A stretch of 64,000 nucleotides of DNA from Candidatus Undinarchaeales archaeon (GTDB taxonomy: Archaea > SpSt-1190 > JASMDC01), in contig JASMDC010000001.1 of NCBI GenBank assembly GCA_030753015.1, forward strand, positions 62,001 through 126,000, in the 5' to 3' direction. The stretch's first letter is position 1. Each line of letters starts with the position of its first letter. Shown piece by piece: positions 7,113 to 15,073 of this stretch. The position numbers and the translations under genes were made by a program. The notes under the pieces are model-generated. The model made no database searches. It saw only the letters and a program-made list of their open reading frames with translations, and had not been told where the DNA came from.

Positions 7113-8117
7113 ATGGTGGATGATGACGGTACGGTCGCGTCTGGGGACAAGATGGTCGAGAAGGAGGCCCCCCACACCCTCCGCGAGCGGCTATACAACA
7201 TCATCTTTGAAACGGACACCCGGGCCGGTCAGGTGTTCGACCTCCTGATCATCGCCCTCATCGCCGTGTCCATCTTCTCCATCATCCTCGAAAGCTACGC
7301 CAACATCCATGAGCGATACGAGTGGTACTTCTCCAACTCGGAGATAATCATCGTTGCCATCTTCACCGTGGAGTACCTGCTCAGGTTGTGGCTGTGCGAC
7401 CTCCATGTGAGCAAAGGGACCGAGGTGCGGACCCTGCTGTTCGTGCTCAAGGAGAAGGTTTCCTACATACTCCGCCCCATGCCGCTGATCGACCTGCTGG
7501 CCATCGCCCCATTCTATCTCTATCGGTTGTTCTCGGGGACGGTGATGATCGATCTCCGGCCCATTCGGGTGTTGCGTATGTTCCGGGTGTTTAGGGTGTT
7601 CAAGCTCGCCCGTTACTCCCTGGCCCTGGAGTCACTGGGGATGGTGTTCTTCAAGCGCTACCGGGTGTTCCAGCTGCTGGGATTCCTGGTGTTCGTGGTG
7701 CTCCTGGCATCCTCCTCTATCCTCTACTCGGTGGAGGAGAAGTCGGCGACCTTCGAGAACATCCCCTCTGCCTTTCTCTGGTCCATCTACACCGTCGCCC
7801 AGGTTGGGACAACGACCCAGCCGGCTACATCGATAGGGCAGTTGATCGCCGGTTTCATGGTGATATTCCTGCGCATCGGCATCGTGTGCGTGTTCGGTGG
7901 CGTGTTCGGCGCAATCTTCATCGAACAGATGGTGCACAAGCGCGCCCAGCGATGTACCAATAAAATATGCGGGTACGACCGGATCGACATAACCGCTGAC
8001 TACTGCCCTGTATGCGGTCACCATATCGCCGTCAAACCAAACTGCTGCGAGGACAATCCCCACTGGGCGAAGTTCTGCCGGTTCTGTGGGAAGCGGCTTA
8101 AGCGAAGTAAAGAGTAG
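7113..8117 (+). CDS. Voltage-gated ion channel-like protein with C-terminal zinc ribbons
   Basis: A 334-aa six-span ion channel subunit. S1 to S3 occupy about residues 43-137. S4 is clear at 146-166 (RPIRVLRMFRVFRVFKLAR, Arg/Lys every third position), followed by S5, a pore loop (about 218-238) and S6. Where potassium channels have TVGYGD, this protein reads TVAQVGTTT, so the canonical selectivity filter is missing although the surrounding loop aligns well. After S6 the cytosolic tail carries Cys pairs (CTNKIC, CPVC, then CRFC) that look like two zinc ribbons. The voltage sensor implies voltage gating; ion selectivity is uncertain. It lies directly downstream of the MarC-like gene. Confidence 0.85.
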   Translation: MVDDDGTVASGDKMVEKEAPHTLRERLYNIIFETDTRAGQVFDLLIIALIAVSIFSIILESYANIHERYEWYFSNSEIIIVAIFTVEYLLRLWLCDLHVSKGTEVRTLLFVLKEKVSYILRPMPLIDLLAIAPFYLYRLFSGTVMIDLRPIRVLRMFRVFRVFKLARYSLALESLGMVFFKRYRVFQLLGFLVFVVLLASSSILYSVEEKSATFENIPSAFLWSIYTVAQVGTTTQPATSIGQLIAGFMVIFLRIGIVCVFGGVFGAIFIEQMVHKRAQRCTNKICGYDRIDITADYCPVCGHHIAVKPNCCEDNPHWAKFCRFCGKRLKRSKE

Positions 8118-8190
8118 CCACGTCAATCGAACGTTAAAAAAACGTTAAACGCAATCACTTACAACGGGTTTGAGGCAGAAAGCTCACCTC

Positions 8191-8231
8191 ATTCATGGGT
8201 GGGATGAATGCCGTGTTTCCCCGAGGGAAAC
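8191..8231 (+). other. Left-end hairpin pair of the tnpB element
   Basis: Two perfect stem-loops in tandem, 6 bp with a 7-nt loop (8191-8209) and 7 bp with a 3-nt loop (8215-8231). Subterminal hairpins of this kind are what Y1 transposases recognise in IS200/IS605 elements. Confidence 0.65.
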
Positions 8232-8261
8232 CAAACCCGAAAGGGAATTGATCCATACGAT

Positions 8262-8320
8262 TACTGGCACGCCACCCCCCCTAAGTATATGTTGAATCGC
8301 GATCTACTATTATATGGGGA
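8262..8320. repeat. Segment upstream of tnpB, also found at 1323-1381
   Basis: TACTGGCACGCC, a C run and an AT-rich block with possible TATA boxes (AAGTATATG, TTATATG) lie between the left-end hairpins and tnpB. A diverged copy occurs at 1323-1381. The segment probably contains the tnpB promoter. Confidence 0.5.
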
Positions 8321-8328
8321 GGTGCGCT

Positions 8329-9633
8329 GTGAAGCAGGACGCCGATGATCTGAGTCATGTAAGGACGTCACAGTTATCTTGCCATAGCGCTCGGACGACC
8401 CTGCGGACGTTCAAGTACCGTATCTATCCATCCCGGAAGCAGATAATCAGGCTCGACTATCAGTTCTTGCTCTGCCGCGAGATGTACAACACTCTCCTGA
8501 GAAGGTGTCGGAAGGAGTACAGGACGAGTGGCACCTCTTTCAACCGGAAGGCCGAGCTCTGCCGGATCATCAAGGGGATCAAGGACGAGGATTCGAGATT
8601 CAATGCTGTGTTCTCCCAATCGCTCCAGAACGTCGCCGACAGGCTCGCCAAGGCATACCAGCACTTCTTCCGGAGAGTGAAGGAGAGGAAGGTGGGCAAA
8701 CGGGTGAAGGCTGGGTACCCTCGGGCTAAGAAGCGCGTCACGAGCATCACCTACCCCCAGTTCGGGTTCCGGTTCAAGAGCGAGGACAGGCTCCAGGCCT
8801 CCAAGATCGGCAGCATCCCCATCGTACTCCATCGCGTTCCCCGGGGGAGGATCAAGACGCTCACCATCAAGCGGAACCGGGCAGGCCAGTGGTTCGCGTG
8901 CTTCGCGTGCGAGGTCAATGAGGCGGAGGGTACTCCGGCCGATGGCGAGGTCGGCATCGACGTGGGCATCGAGCACTTCGCCACGCTGTCCGACGGCACC
9001 GTCATCGAGAACCCGCGACATCTGCTCAAGAGCGAGAAACGATTGAAGCGGCTCCAGCGCAGAATGTCCAGGAAGAAGAAGGGTTCCCGGAACCGGAGGA
9101 AGGCCGTTCGTCGGCTCGCAAGACATCACGTCCATGTCGCCGACCAGAGGCGTGAATTTCTTCATCGGACAAGTCGTGCGCTCGTCGACCGGTACGGTCT
9201 CGTCGCCGTCGAGAAGCTCAACGAATCCAACATGCTCAAGAACCATTGTCTCGCCAAGCACATCCAGGACGCATCGTGGGACACCTTCATCGGTATGCTC
9301 CGCTACAAGGCTGTAGCGGCCGGGGCGGAGCTGGTCGAGGTGGACCCGAGGAACACATCACAGATGTGCAACCAGTGCGGGAACATCGTTCTCAAGGCGC
9401 TGAGCGTTCGTGTTCATCGTTGCCCGCACTGTGGGTTCGAGGCGCATAGGGACGTGAACGTCGCTCTGAACATACTCGCAAGAGCTAGGGTCGGACAGAC
9501 CCGAAGTCACGCCTGTGGAGATCTCGCCTCTACTCCCGTCACGGAGGCGGGGGCAAGTGGGGTCATTGAATCAGGAACTATACGCGGTCGTCCGCACGCT
9601 CGTGTGGCCACCGCTGGAAGACCGGGGCTTTAG
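8329..9633 (+). CDS. tnpB: TnpB RNA-guided nuclease (IS605 OrfB family)
   Basis: A 434-aa RuvC-like nuclease encoded by an IS200/IS605-type element. Characterised TnpB proteins use an RNA from the element's 3' end to cut matching DNA. The N-terminal FKYRIYPSRKQ is the family signature. All three catalytic positions are present: Asp in GIDVGIEHF (about 208-216), Glu in VAVEKLNES (about 290-298) and Asp in HRDVNVALNIL (about 372-382). Between the last two, CNQCG and CPHCG form the zinc finger. The protein therefore looks intact. GTG at 8329 is chosen because GGAGGT lies five bases before it; an upstream ATG at 8314 is possible. The stop codon falls in the right-end hairpin loop. Confidence 0.92.
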   Translation: MKQDADDLSHVRTSQLSCHSARTTLRTFKYRIYPSRKQIIRLDYQFLLCREMYNTLLRRCRKEYRTSGTSFNRKAELCRIIKGIKDEDSRFNAVFSQSLQNVADRLAKAYQHFFRRVKERKVGKRVKAGYPRAKKRVTSITYPQFGFRFKSEDRLQASKIGSIPIVLHRVPRGRIKTLTIKRNRAGQWFACFACEVNEAEGTPADGEVGIDVGIEHFATLSDGTVIENPRHLLKSEKRLKRLQRRMSRKKKGSRNRRKAVRRLARHHVHVADQRREFLHRTSRALVDRYGLVAVEKLNESNMLKNHCLAKHIQDASWDTFIGMLRYKAVAAGAELVEVDPRNTSQMCNQCGNIVLKALSVRVHRCPHCGFEAHRDVNVALNILARARVGQTRSHACGDLASTPVTEAGASGVIESGTIRGRPHARVATAGRPGL

Positions 9634-9652
9634 CCTCGGGAGGATGTCACTT
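9480..9652 (+). ncRNA. Putative TnpB guide (omega) RNA and right end
   Basis: In IS200/IS605 elements the guide RNA overlaps the 3' end of tnpB and extends through the right end, with the flanking DNA as guide. Here the region ends in a 7-bp hairpin (9622-9639, one G-U pair) followed by AGGATGTCAC. If active, the guide would be read from the cytidine deaminase 3' end downstream. Only the terminal hairpin is directly visible; the 5' boundary is a guess. Confidence 0.4.
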
Positions 9653-10093
9653 ATCTAGCCACCTGGACCGGTCGACGTCCAGGTCCTCGGGCCCGAACCC
9701 GTGGGGGATGAGCTTGGAGAGGATGAACACCTGGGCCTCGCCAAGCAGGTTAGCGGCGATGACCTCCATGTCACCGCCCGGCGGCTTGAACTCCATCATC
9801 TTCTGTCGGCAGAGACCGCATCCGGGGATGAGCCCCTCCTCGAGCACAACGGCCAAGGAGGTGACCTGGTACTCACCGTGCACCGCCGCTGTATTGATCG
9901 CGTTCATCTCGGCATGGCTGGTGAGTGTGTAATCCGCGGACTCGACGTTGCAGCCAACATGGACGTTCCCCGCGCTCGTGCGGGCGGCGGCCCCTACCCT
10001 GAACCCCGAATAGGGGCAGTAGGAGTTCTGCATGGCGGCGATAGCCGCGTCGACGAGCTCCCGCTGCTCGGGTGTGAGGTCGGCGGTCTTCAT
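9647..10093 (-). CDS. cdd: Cytidine deaminase
   Basis: A 148-aa pyrimidine-salvage enzyme that deaminates cytidine or deoxycytidine to the uridine forms. The zinc site is HAE (residues 60-62, Glu62 as proton shuttle) with Cys92 and Cys95 in PGCGLCRQ. NVESADYTLTSHAE gives the substrate loop, and SYCPYSGFRVGAA is the usual N-terminal block. Using His rather than Cys as first zinc ligand is less common in short tetrameric forms. The start overlaps the stop of the upstream 75-aa gene by four bases. The TGA stop lies within the right-end sequence of the tnpB element, so the last few codons may have been altered by that insertion. Confidence 0.88.
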   Translation of the reverse strand: MKTADLTPEQRELVDAAIAAMQNSYCPYSGFRVGAAARTSAGNVHVGCNVESADYTLTSHAEMNAINTAAVHGEYQVTSLAVVLEEGLIPGCGLCRQKMMEFKPPGGDMEVIAANLLGEAQVFILSKLIPHGFGPEDLDVDRSRWLDK

Positions 10094-10317
10094 GGCCGGA
10101 TCTCGTTGAGGGTCTGGACCAGCTTGATCTTGTTGTTGATAGAGACGTTCTCGATACCGAGAATGCCCATGGCGAGGCTGTCGCTGTTCCTTCCGATCCG
10201 TATAAGGGATACACCACGAGAGTAGAGCTCCACGGCCATCCCCTTGTTCCGTAGGAGGCGGCTGACCTCGTTCAGCTCCTCCTTTGCGTTCAGCAGCTCA
10301 TCGAGCATTGTGGTCAC
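10090..10317 (-). CDS. Hypothetical small protein (75 aa)
   Basis: An unrecognised 75-aa soluble protein with a helical N-terminus (LNAKEELNEVSRLLRNKG) and a beta-rich second half (VELYSRGVSLIRIGRNSDSLA). It overlaps the 67-aa gene upstream and the cdd gene downstream by four bases each, so the three are translated from one message. The tight coupling suggests a shared role, but no function can be assigned. Confidence 0.65.
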   Translation of the reverse strand: MTTMLDELLNAKEELNEVSRLLRNKGMAVELYSRGVSLIRIGRNSDSLAMGILGIENVSINNKIKLVQTLNEIRP

Positions 10318-10517
10318 TTGAGCGACTGCATGATGCGCATGAGGTGGGCGAGCTCTTCAGGATCGCGCAGGTCGACGTCGATCTTCTTGTCAGTGAGCTT
10401 GACGTTGACGAACTCCTTCTTGGACACTTTCAGGTCCACCTCGAGAGGGTGGGCCTTGATGATGTCCAGGACATCGTCGATGAGCTTCTTATCGATCTTG
10501 GGTTTTGCGTCTGTCAT
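10314..10517 (-). CDS. Hypothetical small protein (67 aa)
   Basis: An unrecognised, highly charged 67-aa protein (Lys and Asp rich) with alternating hydrophobic residues such as VDLKVSKKEFVNVKL, suggesting a small beta-sheet domain. It is the first gene of the 67-aa/75-aa/cdd chain joined by four-base overlaps and follows the Hsp20 gene by 14 bp, so it may be read from the Hsp20 promoter. Confidence 0.6.
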   Translation of the reverse strand: MTDAKPKIDKKLIDDVLDIIKAHPLEVDLKVSKKEFVNVKLTDKKIDVDLRDPEELAHLMRIMQSLK

Positions 10518-10531
10518 GTTAGGTCCCTCGC

Positions 10532-11191
10532 TTATTTCAGCTTGATCTCCCGCATGATGACGGCGGGGCTCTTCTTCAGTGTGATTGTGAGGATGCCGTT
10601 CTCGAGCGCGGCCTTTGATCCCTGGGGCACCACGGGGATAGGCAGTTCCACTTCACGCTCGATTAGGCCGAGGGTCCGCTCGGACACGAGCACGTCCTCC
10701 TCAGGCACTTCAGTAGGTCGCTTGACGTTAGCGGCGATACGCAGGTACATCTCGTTGGCCTCGAGAGTGATGTCCTCCTTAACGACACCGGGGAGCTCCA
10801 CCTGGACGATGACCTCCTTGGCGGTCTGGTAGACGTCCACGGGGATGCTGCCGCCCGCCATGCCTTCGGTCACCCGGTCCTTGAGGGACATGAGCTCGGC
10901 GAGCACGTTCTCCTTCATGTCAGGAGAGATGCCCTGGGACGCCATAGCGTTCTTGAAGACCTCGGAGGCTGCGAACTTGAGGAATGTCTTGAGCTTGCTG
11001 GGCTCGCCACAGCTCTCGCCCTCCATCTCGTCCTCAGGGAGGATTCCCTCTTCCTCGATTCCGATATCGCCAGCTGAGAAGGCCGGCATAAGGACGTCGC
11101 GCTTCATGTACGCTTCGGCCGCGAAGGCCAGCGCCACGAAGGGGAGCACGCTGCGGAGCAGTCCGGTCGGTTCATCATCCATCCCGTTCAC
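10532..11191 (-). CDS. Hsp20/alpha-crystallin family protein with N-terminal extension
   Basis: A 219-aa protein whose C-terminal 100 residues form an alpha-crystallin domain: VDVYQTAKEVIVQVELPGV begins it, and KAALENGILTITLKK is the classical A-x-x-x-n-G-v-L end motif. Such proteins hold unfolded clients in the cytosol. The first 110 residues are longer than usual and contain a short hydrophobic helix (SVLPFVALAFAAEAYM) and an acidic linker. There is no C-terminal I-x-I motif, so assembly may differ from typical sHSPs. A minus-strand TATA-like TTTTTATTC near 11212-11220 gives it its own promoter downstream of fen. Confidence 0.75.
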   Translation of the reverse strand: MNGMDDEPTGLLRSVLPFVALAFAAEAYMKRDVLMPAFSAGDIGIEEEGILPEDEMEGESCGEPSKLKTFLKFAASEVFKNAMASQGISPDMKENVLAELMSLKDRVTEGMAGGSIPVDVYQTAKEVIVQVELPGVVKEDITLEANEMYLRIAANVKRPTEVPEEDVLVSERTLGLIEREVELPIPVVPQGSKAALENGILTITLKKSPAVIMREIKLK

Positions 11192-11238
11192 CGGGAGTGC
11201 GTCGCAGGGGCAAGAATAAAAACCCTACGGTCGAGGCC

Positions 11239-12264
11239 TCAGAACCACTGGTCGAGCTTTCCCTGGGTGCCCGATGACTGGTTCTTGGCCATGCGTTTGG
11301 CCGTCCGTTCGATGCGCTCGTCGGAGAAGTCATGCCCATCGGCCATGAACCGAACGATCATGGGGACGTTGGCACGACCCCATGTGGGAGAAACGTCGCC
11401 GTCGGCGTCGGGCTCGAGGAACATTTCCATGATGCGGTCCGGTGCGAGGTCGAACTCCCACGTCACGTTCTCCAAGACGCGCTCAAGTGTTCCCTGCTCC
11501 TTGACGAGCTTGAGCCCCTTCTTGGGCCCGATTCCCTTCACGCCGCCGGGATTGTAGTCCGTACCGATGAGGACGCCGAGCAGCACGAGCTGTTCACGTG
11601 TGATGCCCAGGGTCTCGAGGGTCTCAGCCAGATCAAGGCGCTCGGGGACGACCGGGACGTAGATGTTCCGACCGGGAAGCTTGCGCCGGCCCGAGAGGGT
11701 GACATTGCGGACGAAGGTGGGGGCGCCGAAGAGGAGGGAGTCGTAATCCTGGGACGCAGCAGCGTCTACTGTGCCCTTCGCCGCCATCTGGGCAGCTTGG
11801 GCCTCGCCCTCGGCAGGAGCGTCCACCCAGGGGATGCCCATGTGATCGAGGAGCGTCTTGGCCTCGGCCACCATGTCTTTTGTTAGGAACACGGCCTGCT
11901 GGGAGTACTTTCGCGCATCCTCGATGCGTCCCTCGCGGAGCGCCTTCTCCCACTGGAGCTTGGCCTCCTCCCGCACGGCACGTCGCTCGTCGAGGACAGC
12001 ACGCTTTTCGAGTGGTGGTGGACCGTCGAAAACGTACACAGGCTGTACGCCCTTCTCCACGAGGTTGGCAGTGCGGTAGAACGTACCGGAAAGATGGCTT
12101 GTTATGTTCCCTTTAACGTCGTGGAGCGGGGTGCCGTCCCTCTGGCGGATGCTGGATATGAACTGGTAGAGGGCGTTGTACCCGTCGATAGCGACCTTCA
12201 GGCCGGCGAGGTCAGAGATGGCCAGCTCCCGCGGGGCTAGAAGGTCCCGGAGCTGTACGCCCAT
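11239..12264 (-). CDS. fen: Flap endonuclease 1
   Basis: A 341-aa structure-specific 5' nuclease of DNA replication and repair, which removes Okazaki flaps. Metal-binding acidic residues are in VAIDGYNALY (N domain), VFDGPPP, EGEAQAAQMA and SQDYDSLLFG. The helix-two-turn-helix GTDYNPGGVKGIGPKKG is near residues 232-248. The extreme C-terminus QGKLDQWF is a PIP box for binding the PCNA clamp. Length and domain order match archaeal FEN1. The gene follows EF-1beta by nine bases in an operon whose first gene is a Zn-ribbon protein. Confidence 0.97.
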   Translation of the reverse strand: MGVQLRDLLAPRELAISDLAGLKVAIDGYNALYQFISSIRQRDGTPLHDVKGNITSHLSGTFYRTANLVEKGVQPVYVFDGPPPLEKRAVLDERRAVREEAKLQWEKALREGRIEDARKYSQQAVFLTKDMVAEAKTLLDHMGIPWVDAPAEGEAQAAQMAAKGTVDAAASQDYDSLLFGAPTFVRNVTLSGRRKLPGRNIYVPVVPERLDLAETLETLGITREQLVLLGVLIGTDYNPGGVKGIGPKKGLKLVKEQGTLERVLENVTWEFDLAPDRIMEMFLEPDADGDVSPTWGRANVPMIVRFMADGHDFSDERIERTAKRMAKNQSSGTQGKLDQWF

Positions 12265-12273
12265 GGGCCGTCC

Positions 12274-12543
12274 CTAGAGGGCGCGGCGAACGTCCACCGT
12301 GTCGACCTGACTGACCCCTTCGATGGCCCCGAGAGTGTTCTCTACCTTATCGAGTATGCCCTCTTGCTCGGGGATGACGACCATCACCATGAGCGCCTTG
12401 AGCCCGAAAGCGATAGGCTGCTCGCCGATATTGTGGACCTCTACAAGGGCGCCCACATCCTTCTTGATGGTCTCCTTGAGCCCGTCCAGATCGATCTCGA
12501 GCCCGTCGGGCATAACCTTGAAGGTCGTGATTACTTCTCCCAT
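12274..12543 (-). CDS. ef1b: Translation elongation factor 1-beta
   Basis: An 89-residue archaeal EF-1beta, the guanine-nucleotide exchange factor of EF-1alpha. MGEVITTFKVMPDG at the N-terminus and the final GVSQVDTVDVRRAL are typical, and the length equals the family norm. The ATG at 12543 is chosen: the longer open frame upstream lies over the Zn-ribbon gene and has no EF-1beta homology. The gene starts one base after the stop of the Zn-ribbon gene. Confidence 0.95.
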   Translation of the reverse strand: MGEVITTFKVMPDGLEIDLDGLKETIKKDVGALVEVHNIGEQPIAFGLKALMVMVVIPEQEGILDKVENTLGAIEGVSQVDTVDVRRAL

Positions 12544-12544
12544 T

Positions 12545-12712
12545 CTAAGGCCCCTCGAATCCACATTCCCCGCATTCGTAGGACCTGCCAAGGGCCTTGC
12601 ACCGACCACAGCGAGCGACGGTGGCCTTGCCACAGTTCGGACAGGGAAATATCACAAAATATTGTGCGAGAAGGGAGTTCATCCCGCACGAGGCGCAGGT
12701 GGCTGCTTCCAT
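12545..12712 (-). CDS. Small archaeal zinc-ribbon protein (55 aa)
   Basis: A 55-aa protein read directly from the minus strand. It has four Cys pairs: CASC near residue 6, CPNC near 24, CGRC near 35 and CGEC near 47, ending GFEGP. This is the DUF1610-type two-zinc-finger protein commonly found beside EF-1beta in archaea and thought to act in translation or RNA binding. The minus-strand TATA box at 12741-12750 is about 28 bp before its ATG. It leads the operon with EF-1beta (1 bp gap) and fen. Confidence 0.88.
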   Translation of the reverse strand: MEAATCASCGMNSLLAQYFVIFPCPNCGKATVARCGRCKALGRSYECGECGFEGP

Positions 12713-12740
12713 GATGACCGGGCAAGGAGAGTGAGGATGT

Positions 12741-12750
12741 ATTTTTAAGG
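12741..12750 (-). promoter_or_regulatory. TATA box of the Zn-ribbon/EF-1beta/fen operon
   Basis: CCTTAAAAAT on the minus strand lies about 28 bp before the ATG at 12712. Confidence 0.55.
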
Positions 12751-12919
12751 TTTATCCTCGCCGCGCCCCGCCACCTCCGAACCCTCCTTGGTCGGGACGA
12801 GAGTATCCTGTTCTTCATGCTTTCGGACCGCTAATTACATGGCGATGAATATCGACCTCCTAGGGTCCTTCAGCGACGGAAAAGAGAAGGGGGGGCATGA
12901 GGGGGGAGTCCAGTCCCCC

Positions 12920-13414
12920 TCATACCATGGGAATAAGTTCTATGTAGAGGGGTGTTGTCTTGATGTGTATCTCCTCGTAGGGAGCCTTGATACTAGCGAT
13001 AATCCTGTGGATGTTGTTGTAGAGGTAGGGGAGGAGATGCTTCTCCGGCCCCATTACACCACTGAGAGGGATCCTCCCGGTGCGGATGCCGTCTATGACC
13101 ATCTCCCGAATGGCCAGGTACTCCTCGGGCAGGAGGTGGTCCTTGGAGTTGATGGGTGGTATGCGCTTCTTCAGCTGGCCAGGGATCTCCTCCTGGAGCC
13201 GGTAACGCTTGAGGTTACCCACCTTGCGTGAATAGAGAAGCTTGCGCTTCTCAAGAACACGGAGCTTGCTCGTGAGCGTTCGGTATTCCGGTGTGTCGGA
13301 CCGTGGCTTCATACCATAGACCGACACCATCAGGTCCGCTACTGAGAACTCCTTCTTCTCGAACAACTTTCGCGCAATCTCGATGAACTCCTCGTCTCTC
13401 ATTGTGTTCTCCAT
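12920..13414 (-). CDS. Hypothetical protein, possible winged-helix N-terminus (164 aa)
   Basis: A 164-aa soluble protein. Residues about 8-85 look like a winged helix: FIEIARKLFEKKEFSVADLM, then TLTSKLRVLEKRKLLYSRKV with a basic wing. The C-terminal half is helical and lacks a known motif. A DNA-binding regulator is the simplest reading, but it is an inference from secondary structure. An AT-rich region with a CATAAAAACC box near 13495-13505 serves as promoter on the minus strand. Confidence 0.6.
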   Translation of the reverse strand: MENTMRDEEFIEIARKLFEKKEFSVADLMVSVYGMKPRSDTPEYRTLTSKLRVLEKRKLLYSRKVGNLKRYRLQEEIPGQLKKRIPPINSKDHLLPEEYLAIREMVIDGIRTGRIPLSGVMGPEKHLLPYLYNNIHRIIASIKAPYEEIHIKTTPLYIELIPMV

Positions 13415-13499
13415 GACCGCCCTTCCATCCCAAGTAACTGAAGGTGAACGGAGCGATTTCCTTGCGTTTTACCTCGCTCAAACCCCTTCAGGGCGGTTT

Positions 13500-13659
13500 T
13501 TATGGTCCCGCTCTTCAGTTTTAAAGCTTTGCATACAAAAAAACGATGAAAATCCTTTAAAATCGCGTAACTCGCAATTAACGCCGGTTTTTATCGTATA
13601 ACAAGTATTTAACGTTTAGTAACACAACTTTTTCAAATTAAGGCACATGTGGCCGTTCT
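13500..13659. promoter_or_regulatory. AT-rich divergent intergenic region
   Basis: About 160 bp, much AT-richer than the surroundings, between the winged-helix gene (minus) and the coiled-coil gene (plus). It contains several TTTAAA/TTTTTAT boxes and the repeated GTTTAAC/GTTAAA-type words around 13605-13620. No small gene is supported in it. It probably holds promoters for both genes. Confidence 0.45.
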
Positions 13660-14946
13660 ATGGTCCTCGATTTCCTGCGCTCCTTGCTCGGTGGGCGCGA
13701 GGAAGAGCCCACCCCGCCTCCCGGGCCAATCGAAGTCGAGCTCAACGAGGTGGTTGACCTCGTGCGTGAGCGTACCCGGGGAGAGGCCCGCGACTCGATC
13801 GACCGTGTGAACGAGCTGGCATCAAATATTCGCCGTCGGCTCGAGGCACTTGAACAGCTGGTCGAAGCTCTGGACGAGGAAGAGGTCGATAATGACGAAG
13901 TGGACGTTCGCCTCATCAAGGCAGTAGGCGAATCCCGGCGCCACCTCCAGCGCAAGGTGGCCAAGGCCATGCACAAGGTAGCCTTTCCCCAGGATGAGCG
14001 ATTGGATTCCCTTGCCGAGTTCACCGATTCTCTTGACGCGTCGCTCCGCATGCTCACGAAGGCCAGCCAAGCCCATGTCTACTATCTCTCCGTGGTCTTC
14101 CCCAAGGATACCAAAGCGGTGGGTGAGGAATTGCGAGAGCTGGTCGAGCTCCATAAAGAGCTGTCCAAGGCAATGAAGGGCCTCAGGTCCATTGGTGGCC
14201 TGGACGAGCTTGCCGAACTCGTGGCAGACGCTCAGGAGGCGGACGTGATAGGGCAGCGGATGGACGAAGAGACGGAGCGGCTCCAAGACCGCCTTGAGGT
14301 GCTGGAGGGTGAGGTCACGTCGTTGGGGGCAGAACGTCAGGCCACGGAGGGTGAACTGACCGAGGTGGAAAAAGAGCTAGAGGACGCACGTGAGCAACTA
14401 CACGAGGCCGGACGCCGTATCGAGACGACGCTCGGAGGCGTTAAGAAAGCGTTAAAAAAGTATCAGAAAACGCTAGACTCGGGCGATGAGTCCCAGGTGG
14501 CCGCGGCATATCTTAAACGGCCAGTGGCCACTCTGGTCGCCGAGGGTCCACAACACCCCCAGTTCTCCAGGCTACTTGATGGGCTAACAACTGCCTGTGA
14601 TAGCCGGTCCTTGGGAATCAAGAAGGACAAGGCCACCAAGACCAAAGCGGCCTTGAAGCAACTCCAGGACGGCGCATTAGCACCCCACATAACGTCCTAT
14701 ACGGCACTGGCCGAGGAGGTCCAGAAGAAGGAGCGCAATCTCGCCGAGCATCCAGTGGTCCAACGCGCCCACGAGCAGGACGCGCGGTTGAGGGAGATGG
14801 AGCGCGAGACCGAGAAGATGTGCCGTGAGCTCAAGTCCCTTGAGCGTGAAGCGGACATCGTCGTGCGCCGGAGGGACACTGACCTAGCGAATATCGGACG
14901 GATAGCGACATCCCTTGTCGGATCCAGGGTGCGCGTAGTCACTTGA
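13660..14946 (+). CDS. Coiled-coil protein (428 aa)
   Basis: An unrecognised cytosolic protein, largely helical. After a short head and a Pro/Glu-rich linker (EEEPTPPPGPIEVEL) comes a helical region of about residues 25-200, then heptad coiled coil at about 200-280 and again near 365-410. The middle (about 285-360) is less charged and may be a small globular domain. Such architecture suggests a structural or scaffolding role, perhaps in membrane or chromosome organisation. It lies upstream of a tRNA and a MoxR-VWA pair, but is not clearly in an operon with them. Confidence 0.75.
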   Translation: MVLDFLRSLLGGREEEPTPPPGPIEVELNEVVDLVRERTRGEARDSIDRVNELASNIRRRLEALEQLVEALDEEEVDNDEVDVRLIKAVGESRRHLQRKVAKAMHKVAFPQDERLDSLAEFTDSLDASLRMLTKASQAHVYYLSVVFPKDTKAVGEELRELVELHKELSKAMKGLRSIGGLDELAELVADAQEADVIGQRMDEETERLQDRLEVLEGEVTSLGAERQATEGELTEVEKELEDAREQLHEAGRRIETTLGGVKKALKKYQKTLDSGDESQVAAAYLKRPVATLVAEGPQHPQFSRLLDGLTTACDSRSLGIKKDKATKTKAALKQLQDGALAPHITSYTALAEEVQKKERNLAEHPVVQRAHEQDARLREMERETEKMCRELKSLEREADIVVRRRDTDLANIGRIATSLVGSRVRVVT

Positions 14947-15043
14947 GGATTGATCCCCGAATTCACAGGTATTAACGTCCGCTATCTTCAATGGCATACG
15001 AATAGGCTCCCGTATCGCGGTCCGCTGCTGCTTTTTCAAAAGG

Positions 15044-15053
15044 TTTTAATGTA
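15044..15053 (+). promoter_or_regulatory. TATA box of tRNA-Gly
   Basis: TTTTAATGTA ends 20 bp before the tRNA 5' end, the spacing expected for an archaeal tRNA promoter. Confidence 0.6.
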
Positions 15054-15073
15054 TTCATCGAATGGTGAGGGTT

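Larger units (their letters stand above)
8163..9654 (+). mobile_element. IS200/IS605-type element carrying only tnpB
   Basis: The unit consists of a structured left end, tnpB and a structured right end. At the left are two perfect hairpins: ATTCAT/ATGAAT around a GGGTGGG loop (8191-8209), and GTTTCCC/GGGAAAC around a CGA loop (8215-8231). At the right, CCGGGGC/GCCTCGG with a TTTA loop (9622-9639) contains the tnpB stop codon, as is typical of this family, and is followed by AGGATGTCAC. There is no tnpA, so movement would need a Y1 transposase from elsewhere. The exact ends are uncertain: a TTAC at 8159-8162 fits known left-end cleavage sites. The right end abuts the stop codon of the cytidine deaminase gene. 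Confidence 0.75.
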
